Positions 26,081 through 33,648 of a stretch of DNA of 64,000 nt are shown here, one piece after another. The notes under the pieces were generated by a model that was not told where the DNA came from, made no database searches, and was given only the letters and a program-made list of their open reading frames with translations. Where the stretch lies: the NCBI GenBank assembly GCA_016712465.1, contig JADJQZ010000001.1, forward strand, positions 6,634,001-6,698,000, given 5' to 3'. A program made the translations under genes and the position numbers. Position 1 is the stretch's first letter; every line of letters starts with the position of its first letter. The stretch is from Candidatus Obscuribacter sp. (lineage in GTDB: Bacteria; Cyanobacteriota; Vampirovibrionia; Obscuribacterales; Obscuribacteraceae).

Positions 26081-26701
26081 ATGAAGAAAAAGGCAACCAA
26101 TGAGCCGATTGTGCTCTCGGGCCGTGTTTATTTCGAGGGCTTCCTGGCGGAAGTGGCCGGCTCGGCTCTGCCCTCCGCAGAAAAGCTCTTGCGTGGCGAT
26201 CTGCGCCTGCACAACGTGAACAAGCCCGGCAGCCGTGCTCGCTTCGGTGAGACGGTGGAGTTTTCGGGTTTCTTCAGCGGCAGCGTCTTCGACGGCAAGA
26301 AGTGGCGCCGGCTCTTGATGCGCCAGCATGCCGCGGTGGATGCCAGCTATGTGGGCACCATCGCCCGGCGCGACAAGGCCCAGGCCTGCAAGCGGCACCT
26401 GGCTACTCTGGCTGGGAAAACGGCGGTCTGGGTGGAGAAGGACAGCGGTTATGCGGTGACCTACGCCGACAACCGCGCCGGAACCACCGTCAAGACTGCC
26501 GCCGATGGAGTTGCAACAACTCAGCCCTCGACTGCTGCCGCCCAGGTGGACGGCGCAGGGGCTGAGACTGTCGTCACCAGGACGGTGAAGACGGTGACGA
26601 CCAGGACGGTCAAGACTGTCACCACTACCTGCAAGAGCGCCGCTGCCAAGCCCCGGCGGCGCCGCCGCAAGGAAAATCCGAACCAGATGAAGCTGTTCTA
26701 G
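26081..26701 (+). CDS. Unknown protein with basic tail and C-terminal QMKLF
   Basis: A 206-residue protein with a strong ribosome site (AGGAGG, 6 nt before ATG). Residues 8-135 form a probable alpha/beta domain with beta strands (VLSGRVYFEGFLAEV, VEFSGFFSGSVF) and an arginine-rich helix. Residues 136-190 are Thr/Ala/Val-rich with TVKTVTT repeated three times. The end is a run of Arg/Lys (KPRRRRRK) followed by ENPNQMKLF. The last five residues fit the QxxLF pattern of bacterial sliding-clamp-binding peptides, and a basic stretch before it would suit DNA contact. Both points are inference. No family recognised. Confidence 0.65.
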   Translation: MKKKATNEPIVLSGRVYFEGFLAEVAGSALPSAEKLLRGDLRLHNVNKPGSRARFGETVEFSGFFSGSVFDGKKWRRLLMRQHAAVDASYVGTIARRDKAQACKRHLATLAGKTAVWVEKDSGYAVTYADNRAGTTVKTAADGVATTQPSTAAAQVDGAGAETVVTRTVKTVTTRTVKTVTTTCKSAAAKPRRRRRKENPNQMKLF

Positions 26702-26759
26702 CTGAACTGGCTGATTTGGGTTCGGTGGATGGCCTCGCGCCATTCAGTGAGCACCATGG

Positions 26760-26795
26760 GAGGAGCAGCCACGGGGCTGCTCCTCTCTCATTTCA
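26760..26795 (+). terminator. Strong hairpin terminator in island B
   Basis: A perfect 11-bp GC-rich stem (26760-26770 with 26775-26785, loop ACGG) followed by TCTCATTTCAATT. Confidence 0.75.
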
Positions 26796-26828
26796 ATTCC
26801 AACAAACAAAACCAAGGTGCAAATCCAT

Positions 26829-27080
26829 ATGACCGATATCAACTCCATCTGCATGGCGGCAGGAGCCATTCTTGCTCTTGTCGCTACTGTCACACTCCTC
26901 TTCAAGAACGAAGGGGTGCGCGGTGCAGGACGCATCGTATCCGGTCTGGCCTGGTTGGCAATGGGAGCGGGAGTGCTCTCCACCAACTCCAACGAAGTGA
27001 CAGCCTGGGGCTTGCTCCTGGCTGGTCTCGTCACCACCCTCTCCGGGGTGCGCAAGTACAGACGCCGTCACCTGGCGTGA
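26829..27080 (+). CDS. Small membrane protein, unknown (island B)
   Basis: An 83-residue protein with two to three hydrophobic segments (about residues 4-25, 33-50 and 54-73) and a basic C-terminal end (VRKYRRRHLA), which should face the cytoplasm. AAGGTG lies 9 nt before the ATG at 26829; an in-frame GTG at 26817 falls inside that ribosome site. It resembles holin-sized or small inner-membrane proteins but carries no diagnostic motif. Downstream of the stop, eight T bases follow a short stem that overlaps the end of the gene. Confidence 0.65.
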   Translation: MTDINSICMAAGAILALVATVTLLFKNEGVRGAGRIVSGLAWLAMGAGVLSTNSNEVTAWGLLLAGLVTTLSGVRKYRRRHLA

Positions 27081-27100
27081 GCCTGATTTTTTTTCCTACC
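27066..27100 (+). terminator. Short stem with T8 tract after the small membrane gene
   Basis: ACGCC and GGCGT (about 27062-27078) form a short stem overlapping the stop codon, and eight consecutive T follow after eight bases. Weak stem, strong T tract. Confidence 0.4.
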
Positions 27101-27114
27101 AAAACGAGGTATCT

Positions 27115-28506
27115 ATGACAACAAAAAACAGAGAGACCCCAACGAGCGGCGGCTACACCCAGCGTTTCGAGCGGCGACCGGAGTTTGAACTCTGGGGTTC
27201 GCTTGTGAAAGACGTGGTGGATGCCGGCGGCGTTCGCCAGCGCACCGTGGACGACCTCAAGATTTTCAAAATCTCCGATGTCTTCGCCGGCAACGATGAA
27301 ATCTTCATCGGCTTCGGCAAGCCCAATGCCTATCTGGTGGTTCCGGACGGCCAGGGTGGTTATCAGAAGTTCGCCGGTAAGAGCCTCAGGCGCGCTCCTT
27401 CGCGCATCGAAGATACCCGCGGCTTTGTGCAGTCGGGTGTTCTGGTGCGGCTGAAGAATCTGCCCCAGGGTGCGGCGGAAGCGCTGCGGCAGGCCATGCT
27501 GGTGCACAACAACGTCAAGTTCTGGACCTGCGTCAATGCCATCCTGCACGTTATGTCCACGGCCGGCTTCACCTCGCCCACCAAGCCGCTCACCAAGCGC
27601 TACATGCCCTACTCGTTCATGCACGACATCTTGCATGCGGGCATCATGTATGAGGGCCAGCCGGTGGAATTCGAGATCATTCGCACCACCCCCGAACCGC
27701 TGCAGCGCTATGCCTCGCAGGTGGTGCGGGCCGAGCTTCTCACCTTCTGTCGCCATGCCGACCGCTCCCTGCAAGGCGCGGCCAAGAAGAACCGTCTGGC
27801 GGCGTTCGTCTACGGGCTGACGGCCAAACCCCTGACCTACTTCAGTGGCGGCGGTAAGGTCGTGGCACCGAAGGCTCCTGTCGCTCCGGCTCTACCGGAA
27901 GGGGTCGACTATGCCGGCGGCATTGATGTGCGGGTCACCGGCGCTTCCATGCTGGTAGCCTTCATGCGTCAGTTCTGGGGTCCCCATGCCTTCTTCGAGG
28001 CTAGCCAGCGACGCGTCGATGTGAACAGCTTCCTGCAGGAAAACCTGCGTCCCTTCCCCAACCCCAAGCCAAACCTGGTTACTCGCTTGAAGAAAGCGCT
28101 GCTCTTCTCACCACTGGTGGTGCGAGGTATCCGTGCTCTTCTGGCGACTGAATACCTGAGCGTGGGTGAGCGTCGGGAATGCGACATCTACGACATGCTG
28201 CGTACTGATTCGGACAAGGCGCCGAACAAGTACAACCTGGTCATCACCGACGAAAGCATCTCGGTGGCTCGCATCAGCGTGCGGGCCAAGGTGGTGGACT
28301 GGATTCTGGCCAAGCATGTGCTTATGTCGGGCTATCACCCGCGTGTGCGCTTCGCCGGTGAGATCTGGAAGGACGAGGAGGGTGTCATCCACCTGAACCG
28401 CAATTCCGGTACCTACCAGCCGTCGGAGGAGCAATTGCAAGCGGCTGCGGCTTTCTTGCGGGCAATCTTCCCGAACTTGAAGGTCGTCGTAGACGACAAC
28501 CTCTAA
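27115..28506 (+). CDS. Large unknown protein with C-terminal SGTY-x-P motif
   Basis: A 463-residue soluble protein, the largest gene of island B. GAGG lies 7 nt before the ATG. The first 240 residues are mixed alpha/beta (FAGNDEIFIGFGKPNAYLV). A Pro-rich linker near 245-265 leads to a second half with VSVARISVRAKVVDWILA. The last 40 residues read HLNRNSGTYQPSEEQLQ, then FLRAIFPNLKVVVDDN. That shape (SG-[HT]-Y-x-P plus a helix and FPxLKV) recalls the C-terminal region of fungal and plant calmodulin-binding-type proteins with SGHYRP motifs and some phage hypotheticals. I regard the resemblance as suggestive only. Family unknown. Confidence 0.65.
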   Translation: MTTKNRETPTSGGYTQRFERRPEFELWGSLVKDVVDAGGVRQRTVDDLKIFKISDVFAGNDEIFIGFGKPNAYLVVPDGQGGYQKFAGKSLRRAPSRIEDTRGFVQSGVLVRLKNLPQGAAEALRQAMLVHNNVKFWTCVNAILHVMSTAGFTSPTKPLTKRYMPYSFMHDILHAGIMYEGQPVEFEIIRTTPEPLQRYASQVVRAELLTFCRHADRSLQGAAKKNRLAAFVYGLTAKPLTYFSGGGKVVAPKAPVAPALPEGVDYAGGIDVRVTGASMLVAFMRQFWGPHAFFEASQRRVDVNSFLQENLRPFPNPKPNLVTRLKKALLFSPLVVRGIRALLATEYLSVGERRECDIYDMLRTDSDKAPNKYNLVITDESISVARISVRAKVVDWILAKHVLMSGYHPRVRFAGEIWKDEEGVIHLNRNSGTYQPSEEQLQAAAAFLRAIFPNLKVVVDDNL

Positions 28507-28552
28507 GAACCGAACCTGTAAGTGGTGCCGGTGCTGGTGGCATTTCTTGCTG

Positions 28553-28582
28553 CCCGCCGGCGCCTCCCGCGGGTTTTATTTT
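28553..28582 (+). terminator. Terminator after the 463-residue protein gene
   Basis: A CCCGC/GCGGG stem (28553-28557 with 28569-28573) followed by TTTTATTTTCAATTT. A second hairpin (about 28592-28620, 13 of 14 pairs) lies immediately after it, just before the next ribosome site. Confidence 0.6.
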
Positions 28583-28636
28583 CAATTTGGAAGCCGGTTT
28601 TTCTAAGTAGAAAACCGGCTGGGAGATTTCTATAAG

Positions 28637-29206
28637 ATGTACCAACACACCTATCAGTCCATCGACTACGCCTTCGCTTCGTTCTTCGCCATGATCCTCT
28701 TCATGGTTGGCTTGCTGTTCGGCATGATTGCCATGACTGCCTACGAGAGCGGTCGCAAGCCCCTGATCACCACAGTAATTGTCGCCAACCTGGTGGTGGG
28801 CGTCATTTGCAGTGTGATCTTGTATCACTTGTTCGACAACGGACCCTTCGTCATATGGCCGGCGGCTTACTGGCTAGGCTTTCTCATCTGCTCGGTTTCC
28901 ATCGCCCTGACGGCTGCCCGCGAGATCGAGAAGGAACTGGCTCTAGGCAAGGAGATCTCGGCGCAAGCCAGTCGTTTGCAAGAGCTGCTCGACAACGACC
29001 GGGACGGCGTCATTTCCACCAAGGATATCGATGCTGCCGGTGAAACGGCTGTGCGTCACGGTATCCGTCAGGCGGTGGTGAAACACATGCGCGGCAACAT
29101 GAGCTCCATCGGACACGAGGTGGGTTCCAGCGTCTATGTGGCCAGTCTCATCGACCTGACCTCGCTCGAGACCCGGCTTCTGGACAAGTACAAGGCCTGG
29201 CTCTGA
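28637..29206 (+). CDS. Membrane protein with EF-hand-like loop (island B)
   Basis: A 189-residue protein with three hydrophobic segments (about residues 12-35, 44-66 and 71-92) followed by a cytosolic helical tail. The tail contains a 12-residue loop DNDRDGVISTKD (near residues 119-130) that matches the calcium-binding EF-hand pattern at positions 1, 3, 5, 6 and 8, with Asp at 12 in place of Glu. The end is amphipathic (SLIDLTSLETRLLDKYKAWL). GGGAG lies 12 nt before the ATG at 28637. It could sense calcium near the membrane; no partner is known. Family unknown. Confidence 0.65.
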   Translation: MYQHTYQSIDYAFASFFAMILFMVGLLFGMIAMTAYESGRKPLITTVIVANLVVGVICSVILYHLFDNGPFVIWPAAYWLGFLICSVSIALTAAREIEKELALGKEISAQASRLQELLDNDRDGVISTKDIDAAGETAVRHGIRQAVVKHMRGNMSSIGHEVGSSVYVASLIDLTSLETRLLDKYKAWL

Positions 29207-29245
29207 GCGGTTCCCGTGCTTTCCCCAGGAAAGTGCACAACACAT

Positions 29246-29290
29246 CGACGAGACAGACCGCTTCACGTTGTCTCGTCGGACCTTTCAACT
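29246..29290 (+). terminator. Perfect 10-bp stem-loop between island B genes
   Basis: CGACGAGACA (29246-29255) pairs fully with 29269-29278 across a 13-nt loop. A short T-rich stretch (GACCTTTC) follows. It lies directly before the ribosome site of the next gene. Confidence 0.6.
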
Positions 29291-29314
29291 GATCTCTCCC
29301 TGGAGATGAAAATA

Positions 29315-30019
29315 ATGCAACTGCAAATCACCCTTAAGTTCAGCCGCGAAGAGCTCACCCGTCTGCTCAAGGCGTCCCTTTTCAAACGCGGCGGCAGCGC
29401 TCTGGACAACGTCACAGTCACCGGTTCGGAAGACGGCACGGTTTCCGGTTACGCCTATGTGCGTGGCAACGGCAAGACCCTGAGCGTCTCCCTCTCCCAC
29501 GAGGTGATCGAGTCCTGCGTCATGGAAGCCTCGGCGGCCGAAGGCAAGCCACTGGAGCCCGGCAGCCTCAAGTTCACCTACCAGCCGGGCCGCGGCTTCG
29601 GTGGTGGTGCCAGTGTTTCGGCCGAGGCCAAGCCTGCCTCCCAGTCGGCCTCGGCTGATTCGGTGAGCGCGCCTGCCGGTACGATTGCCTTCCCGGGCAC
29701 CTGTACGGTGCAGTTCAGCCCGGAGGAGCTCAAGGAGCTGCTCAAGAGCGCGGCACGCAAGAGTGGTCTCGAGCCCACCTACGCCAGCGTCTCCTTCAGC
29801 GAGAAGGACAGCACTGCGTCGGCCAGCATCTCTGTGAAGGGCGGCAGTGTTGCCCTGAACGCCGATGAAGTGAAAGAGGCCCTGGCGGAGATTCTGGCAG
29901 ACCGCGGCTACACGGTGGTGGCCGGCGGTTTCAAGTACAGCTACCAGAACGCCAGTTTTGGCGGCTCGGGCGGCACCAGTGTCAAGGTGACCGTCACCGG
30001 CGTGCCCAACCGCATCTAA
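29315..30019 (+). CDS. Protein with duplicated domain, unknown (island B)
   Basis: A 234-residue protein made of two related units, about residues 1-95 and 135-225, joined by a Ser/Ala-rich linker. Each unit has the order: beta strand and helix FSREELTRLLK (second copy FSPEELKELLKS), a beta strand VTVTGSEDG or VSFSEKDS, a short hydrophobic strand, a second helix, then KFTYQPG or KFKYSYQN with a glycine-rich end. The ATG at 29315 (or 29306) lies behind GGAG. It is the last gene of island B. The Gly-rich tail of each unit may be structural. Family not recognised. Confidence 0.65.
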   Translation: MQLQITLKFSREELTRLLKASLFKRGGSALDNVTVTGSEDGTVSGYAYVRGNGKTLSVSLSHEVIESCVMEASAAEGKPLEPGSLKFTYQPGRGFGGGASVSAEAKPASQSASADSVSAPAGTIAFPGTCTVQFSPEELKELLKSAARKSGLEPTYASVSFSEKDSTASASISVKGGSVALNADEVKEALAEILADRGYTVVAGGFKYSYQNASFGGSGGTSVKVTVTGVPNRI

Positions 30020-30047
30020 GAGCGGCTGCCTGAGGGCATTTTGAACA

Positions 30048-30100
30048 GGTGCCGTGAGCGATGGCCTGGCCGTCGCCCTCGGCGCCTATCTTTCCTTTTT
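30048..30100 (+). terminator. Long terminator closing island B
   Basis: An 18-bp stem with a few wobble or mismatch positions (30048-30065 with 30069-30086) followed by TATCTTTCCTTTTTG. It lies 28 bp beyond the last island B stop. Confidence 0.85.
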
Positions 30101-30211
30101 GCCTTGATGGTGAATACAGCCTTGCTCTATGGTTTTTCTCTTTTCCCCGAAGATACTAAATGAAAGAGTAGAAATGCGCGCGGCACCGCTAGCGGTGGCT
30201 GACTCGCCTGT

Positions 30212-31546
30212 TCAGTTGACGGTAGAGAAGTCGTAAGAGCCCTGGTGTTCCCAGAAGACCAGGCGGTCACCGGACCAGCGCACAAACTGTACGTTGCCTT
30301 CTTGTGAAACAACGATGGCGAGAGCGTCTTTCAATTCGTGGCAGATGCGATAAGCGGATCTGTGTCTGGTGCCCACGCCAAGGGTAGATTCGGTACGACA
30401 CTTGCTGCCTTCCAGATCAAGCGATTTGGTAATGGTGCCGACCTCGGTGGTTTCGCAGTGGATCTCCGCTCCAAAGCCTAGTATCTCGAAGCGCTTGGTG
30501 AGCACCACGGCGCCATCGGCTACGGAGAGGCTGGAGATAAGGTGAGACATCTCGAAGATTGATTCATCCAGGGGTATGATTCTGGCGTCCATGGTTTGCT
30601 GATATTCCTCCCAGCCCACCAGGTGGCTGTTGGCTGAAGGCAGGCTGGCAAGCGTATTCATGATCTCAATAATCAAGGTGCGAAAGCGCGCTCGCCCTTC
30701 CCCTTCGGCGAACTTGTATTTCATGGTCAAATAGGGATTAGATCTTGTTAGTTCCGCCGCTCTATCAGGCGGAATGAAAATCAAAGTACCGCCGTGACGG
30801 AAGGCGCGCATGGCGGCTATGACTCGTTTCATCATCTGCTGGTCGATGATTTTGGTCAGTTCCGGATCTAGTTCGGACCATTCTTCATCGGTGCCCTGGC
30901 TGGCTTGTCTGTGCAATTCAAGACGTTCCTGCCTGATTGGTTCAAACCATTCTTGCAGCCAGGCGGAGCTGAAAACATTGAGGGATTGTCCCAGCACCTT
31001 GCCTTCGGAAAGGCTGACGAGAGTTTTATTGCCTCTCGATACTTCCAGGGTACCGGGACCCATTACTTTGATCACAAGGGCCGGCGGCAGTTTGGGCGGG
31101 GCGCCCCGACCACCGTGGCTGCGATGCAACCAACGCGGACCGGTATGGATGATGCCCCAGATTTCCAGGCCGACTTCGGCGTCGAAACGGATGCCGATCA
31201 TGGATCTTGAATAACTGGCTGCCGGAGAGAGTCTTCGCAGGGTGGAGGTGGAAAAGGGTAGATAGTCGGCGAATTCCAATTTCTGCACCCCTTCAGGCAG
31301 CCCTTCGAAGGCGGCAAACTGATCGGGATCAGCCAGAATCAAGCGAAAGGCAACGTTCTCACCTTCATGGGTCATGAGGCTGGCCTGGTAGCAAGTGGAG
31401 AGCAAATCTTCCAGGGCTTCTTTGTCGGGCAGGGCCAGGGATTCCCAGACGGAATCAGTGGCTCGCTTTCCATCTCTGGCTTTGTCCAGGCTTTGCCAGT
31501 GATTGGTTATGTAGTTGGCCAGGTCTTTAGGGTACAGGTATTTCAA
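30212..31546 (-). CDS. Diadenylate cyclase (DAC) domain sensor protein
   Basis: A 444-residue cytosolic protein with a C-terminal DisA_N/DAC-type domain. Both signature motifs are intact: D344-G-A (ADGAVVLTKRFEILGFGAEI) and R394-H-R (GVGTRHRSAYRICHELKDALAI, in two parts), followed by VVSQEGNVQF. DAC domains join two ATP into c-di-AMP. The first 330 residues are a large unassigned sensor region, as in the DACNV-type architecture, distinct from CdaA (three membrane helices) and DisA (HhH DNA-binding end). It starts at TTG (31546) with GGAG 6 nt upstream. It converges with island B and is otherwise alone. Confidence 0.82.
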   Translation of the reverse strand: MKYLYPKDLANYITNHWQSLDKARDGKRATDSVWESLALPDKEALEDLLSTCYQASLMTHEGENVAFRLILADPDQFAAFEGLPEGVQKLEFADYLPFSTSTLRRLSPAASYSRSMIGIRFDAEVGLEIWGIIHTGPRWLHRSHGGRGAPPKLPPALVIKVMGPGTLEVSRGNKTLVSLSEGKVLGQSLNVFSSAWLQEWFEPIRQERLELHRQASQGTDEEWSELDPELTKIIDQQMMKRVIAAMRAFRHGGTLIFIPPDRAAELTRSNPYLTMKYKFAEGEGRARFRTLIIEIMNTLASLPSANSHLVGWEEYQQTMDARIIPLDESIFEMSHLISSLSVADGAVVLTKRFEILGFGAEIHCETTEVGTITKSLDLEGSKCRTESTLGVGTRHRSAYRICHELKDALAIVVSQEGNVQFVRWSGDRLVFWEHQGSYDFSTVN

Positions 31547-31598
31547 TTGGGGCTCCGAGCTTGGGACTCTTCAGTTTATTTTAGGGCTAATCTTTTCC

Positions 31599-32447
31599 CT
31601 ACATACCCAGAGGGACGATGTCACTGTCTAGCTGTTTGAGTTTGGCTTGCAGTCTTTGTACCATTTCTTTGTCGCCTATTTCTGCGAAGAACTTTTGAGC
31701 TGAGCTTGCCACGTTTCGGTCGCTGCTAAAGAGCTTGAGAGCATCTTCGTAGCATTTGCGAGCCTTACTGTAGTCTTTCAATTGCCGGTAAGCTTCGGCG
31801 CGCAGTAAGAGCATGCGTCTATGTATGGTTATCATTGGTGCCAGGTTGGTTTTCAAAGCAGCGTCGGTATCTGCCAGGACGCCTTTGTAATTCTTGCTCT
31901 GCATGCGCAGGTCGGCTCTAACAGCCAGGGAGTCTATGTCATCAGGTGAAAGTTTCAGAGCCGTATCGAGATTCTTTTCGGACTCTTTGTAGTGTCCCAT
32001 CTTCTTGAGCAGTTGTGCTTTGTCGTAATAACAGTGCGCTTCCGGACTCAAGGTGATGGCCGTATTGACGGCGCTCAGAGCCTCTTCATTGCGGTTCAGG
32101 CGCCCCAGGAACTTGGCTTTCAAAAGCCAGGGATAAGCAGCCATCGGGTTTAGTGCGATGGATTTTTCGGCGGACTGTAGACCAAGTTTGTCATCGTCTT
32201 CCAAATTCCAGAGCCATTGGGCCTTGAGATTATAGTAATCAGCGCGTTTTGGATTGAGCTTGATGGCTTTGTCTAGAGTCTTTACGGCTCGGTCATCCGC
32301 CTGGCGGCTAGTTTTCCACTGCTCTTTCGCTTCGGCGAAGAGTTTTTCTTCCATCGATTGTTCTTTTGCGGCAATCGTGTTTGGAAGAGCAAGCATGCCA
32401 ATCAGTAGAAAAGCCCTAAACAGGCAAAATTTCATTTTCGTTTTCAA
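31599..32447 (-). CDS. Secreted TPR-repeat protein
   Basis: A 282-residue exported protein. The signal peptide spans about residues 6-27 (FLLIGMLALPNTIAA). The remainder is five to six tetratricopeptide repeats (for example RADYYNLKAQWLWNLED and HYKESEKNLDTALKLSPDD), ending with PLGM. TPR arrays act as protein-binding scaffolds. The ATG at 32447 is followed by a second at 32435; neither has a strong ribosome site. It is downstream of the DAC gene's divergent end and likely monocistronic. Confidence 0.8.
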   Translation of the reverse strand: MKTKMKFCLFRAFLLIGMLALPNTIAAKEQSMEEKLFAEAKEQWKTSRQADDRAVKTLDKAIKLNPKRADYYNLKAQWLWNLEDDDKLGLQSAEKSIALNPMAAYPWLLKAKFLGRLNRNEEALSAVNTAITLSPEAHCYYDKAQLLKKMGHYKESEKNLDTALKLSPDDIDSLAVRADLRMQSKNYKGVLADTDAALKTNLAPMITIHRRMLLLRAEAYRQLKDYSKARKCYEDALKLFSSDRNVASSAQKFFAEIGDKEMVQRLQAKLKQLDSDIVPLGM

Positions 32448-32662
32448 CTTCGATTTTTAACCTGACTCCCACATTAACACCGGCGGCTCCGGCTGGCAAC
32501 TTCACTGCCGACATATGTGGGGTTCTATTTGCTTCTCTATGGTGTTCTTTTGTGGAGATAGCAAATAGACCGGTCTAATACAGGCTTGCAAAAAAAATAT
32601 TGTATGTAGGTGAGAGCGATCCAGCGCAAGCGTCCTTGCCTGCGCCTTTGGAAGTGCGTTAT

Positions 32663-33484
32663 TTAGCGCTTTTGTTTTGCGCGTTTACGGTTGCCTCTGG
32701 TTTTCTGGAAGCCGACCAGGCGCCTTATATCGGGATGTGCCGGGCGGCTGTGGGCGGACTTGCTGTTCCGCTGGGTGTAGGCGAAGTGTAAGTCCACAGC
32801 CCGCTCCTGTCCGCAACCAGTGGCTATGTCGCTTCTCACGATGCAGTCGAAGACGGTTTCTTCCAGATGTCGTTCTTCGTCTGTTAATTCCACAGGAGTA
32901 AATACAGTGCGGGGCGGCATGAAATTGAGCTGTCCATGCAGGGCCATTGCATAGCCATGGGCAGCGGCTGCGTATCCGATCAAAAGTTGCAGGTTCTGTT
33001 CGCTTCCGGGTAGGAGTGCTTCACTCGGATTGAAAAATATCGGTGGAGCGAAAAATTCCCAGTTACTTCCCATTACGGCATCAGCGTAGTACTCGACCTT
33101 TTGAGCCAGTACGGCGAAATTGCGAAAATGGTGAGACTTTTCCCAGTAGTCTACGTAAGCCAGGGCCAGGCAGGCTTTTATGTAAGCACGGTAAAGCGCC
33201 ACTGCGGCCATCTTGCGCTCACTGAAGTGAAATTTGCCTGCTTCATCGAGATTATCCATCTGGCTTTCGATAAAAGTACGCATGGCTTTGAGGGCCCCGC
33301 GCGCCTTGCGCACATGGAGAGACTGACCTTTGGGAGTGAGTTTGACGATGCTGTCTCCTTGGGTTCTGGTGAAGAGAGCGGCCACTTCGAATATCTCGTC
33401 CTGGCAGGCTTGGAGTGCCATAACTGCGTCTCTGTTGTTTCGTAGGGTCTGCCAGTACATGGCGGTTTCGTTCATTGCGTTCAT
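32663..33484 (-). CDS. Helical protein, unknown function
   Basis: A 273-residue soluble protein, mostly helical, with a HEAT-like or four-helix pattern (ALYRAYIKACLALAYVDYW; LIGYAAAAHGYAMALHGQL) and a basic, low-complexity C-terminus rich in Arg/Lys (FQKTRGNRKRAKQKR). A purine-rich GAGCGAAG precedes the ATG at 33484. The gene lies upstream of the TPR gene and downstream of a TerD-like gene on the same strand. Family not recognised. The C-terminal basic run resembles nucleic-acid-binding tails. Confidence 0.55.
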   Translation of the reverse strand: MNAMNETAMYWQTLRNNRDAVMALQACQDEIFEVAALFTRTQGDSIVKLTPKGQSLHVRKARGALKAMRTFIESQMDNLDEAGKFHFSERKMAAVALYRAYIKACLALAYVDYWEKSHHFRNFAVLAQKVEYYADAVMGSNWEFFAPPIFFNPSEALLPGSEQNLQLLIGYAAAAHGYAMALHGQLNFMPPRTVFTPVELTDEERHLEETVFDCIVRSDIATGCGQERAVDLHFAYTQRNSKSAHSRPAHPDIRRLVGFQKTRGNRKRAKQKR

Positions 33485-33648
33485 GTCTTCGCTCGTTCAA
33501 AAGAAAGGTCCCCGGACGGATCCTTTCGGTTAATGGCGACTTGTCCGGAGTCGCGCAGCTGCAACTGTAAAGTTGCGTCATGCTGGACTGCTGTCGCAAA
33601 AGAGTTTTTGTTCTACAACGCAGTCCTCTTTGCCTCAGGGCAGCGGTG

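Noticed and set aside
30019..30212. Island B deaminase with the DAC gene as a known cyclic-nucleotide defence system
   Set aside because: The genes converge from opposite strands with a terminator between them, and no effector of a known CBASS-like system (nuclease, phospholipase, TIR) is present.
30812..31214. Plus-strand frames over the DAC gene
   Set aside because: The minus strand has intact DGA and RHR motifs; plus frames lack structure.
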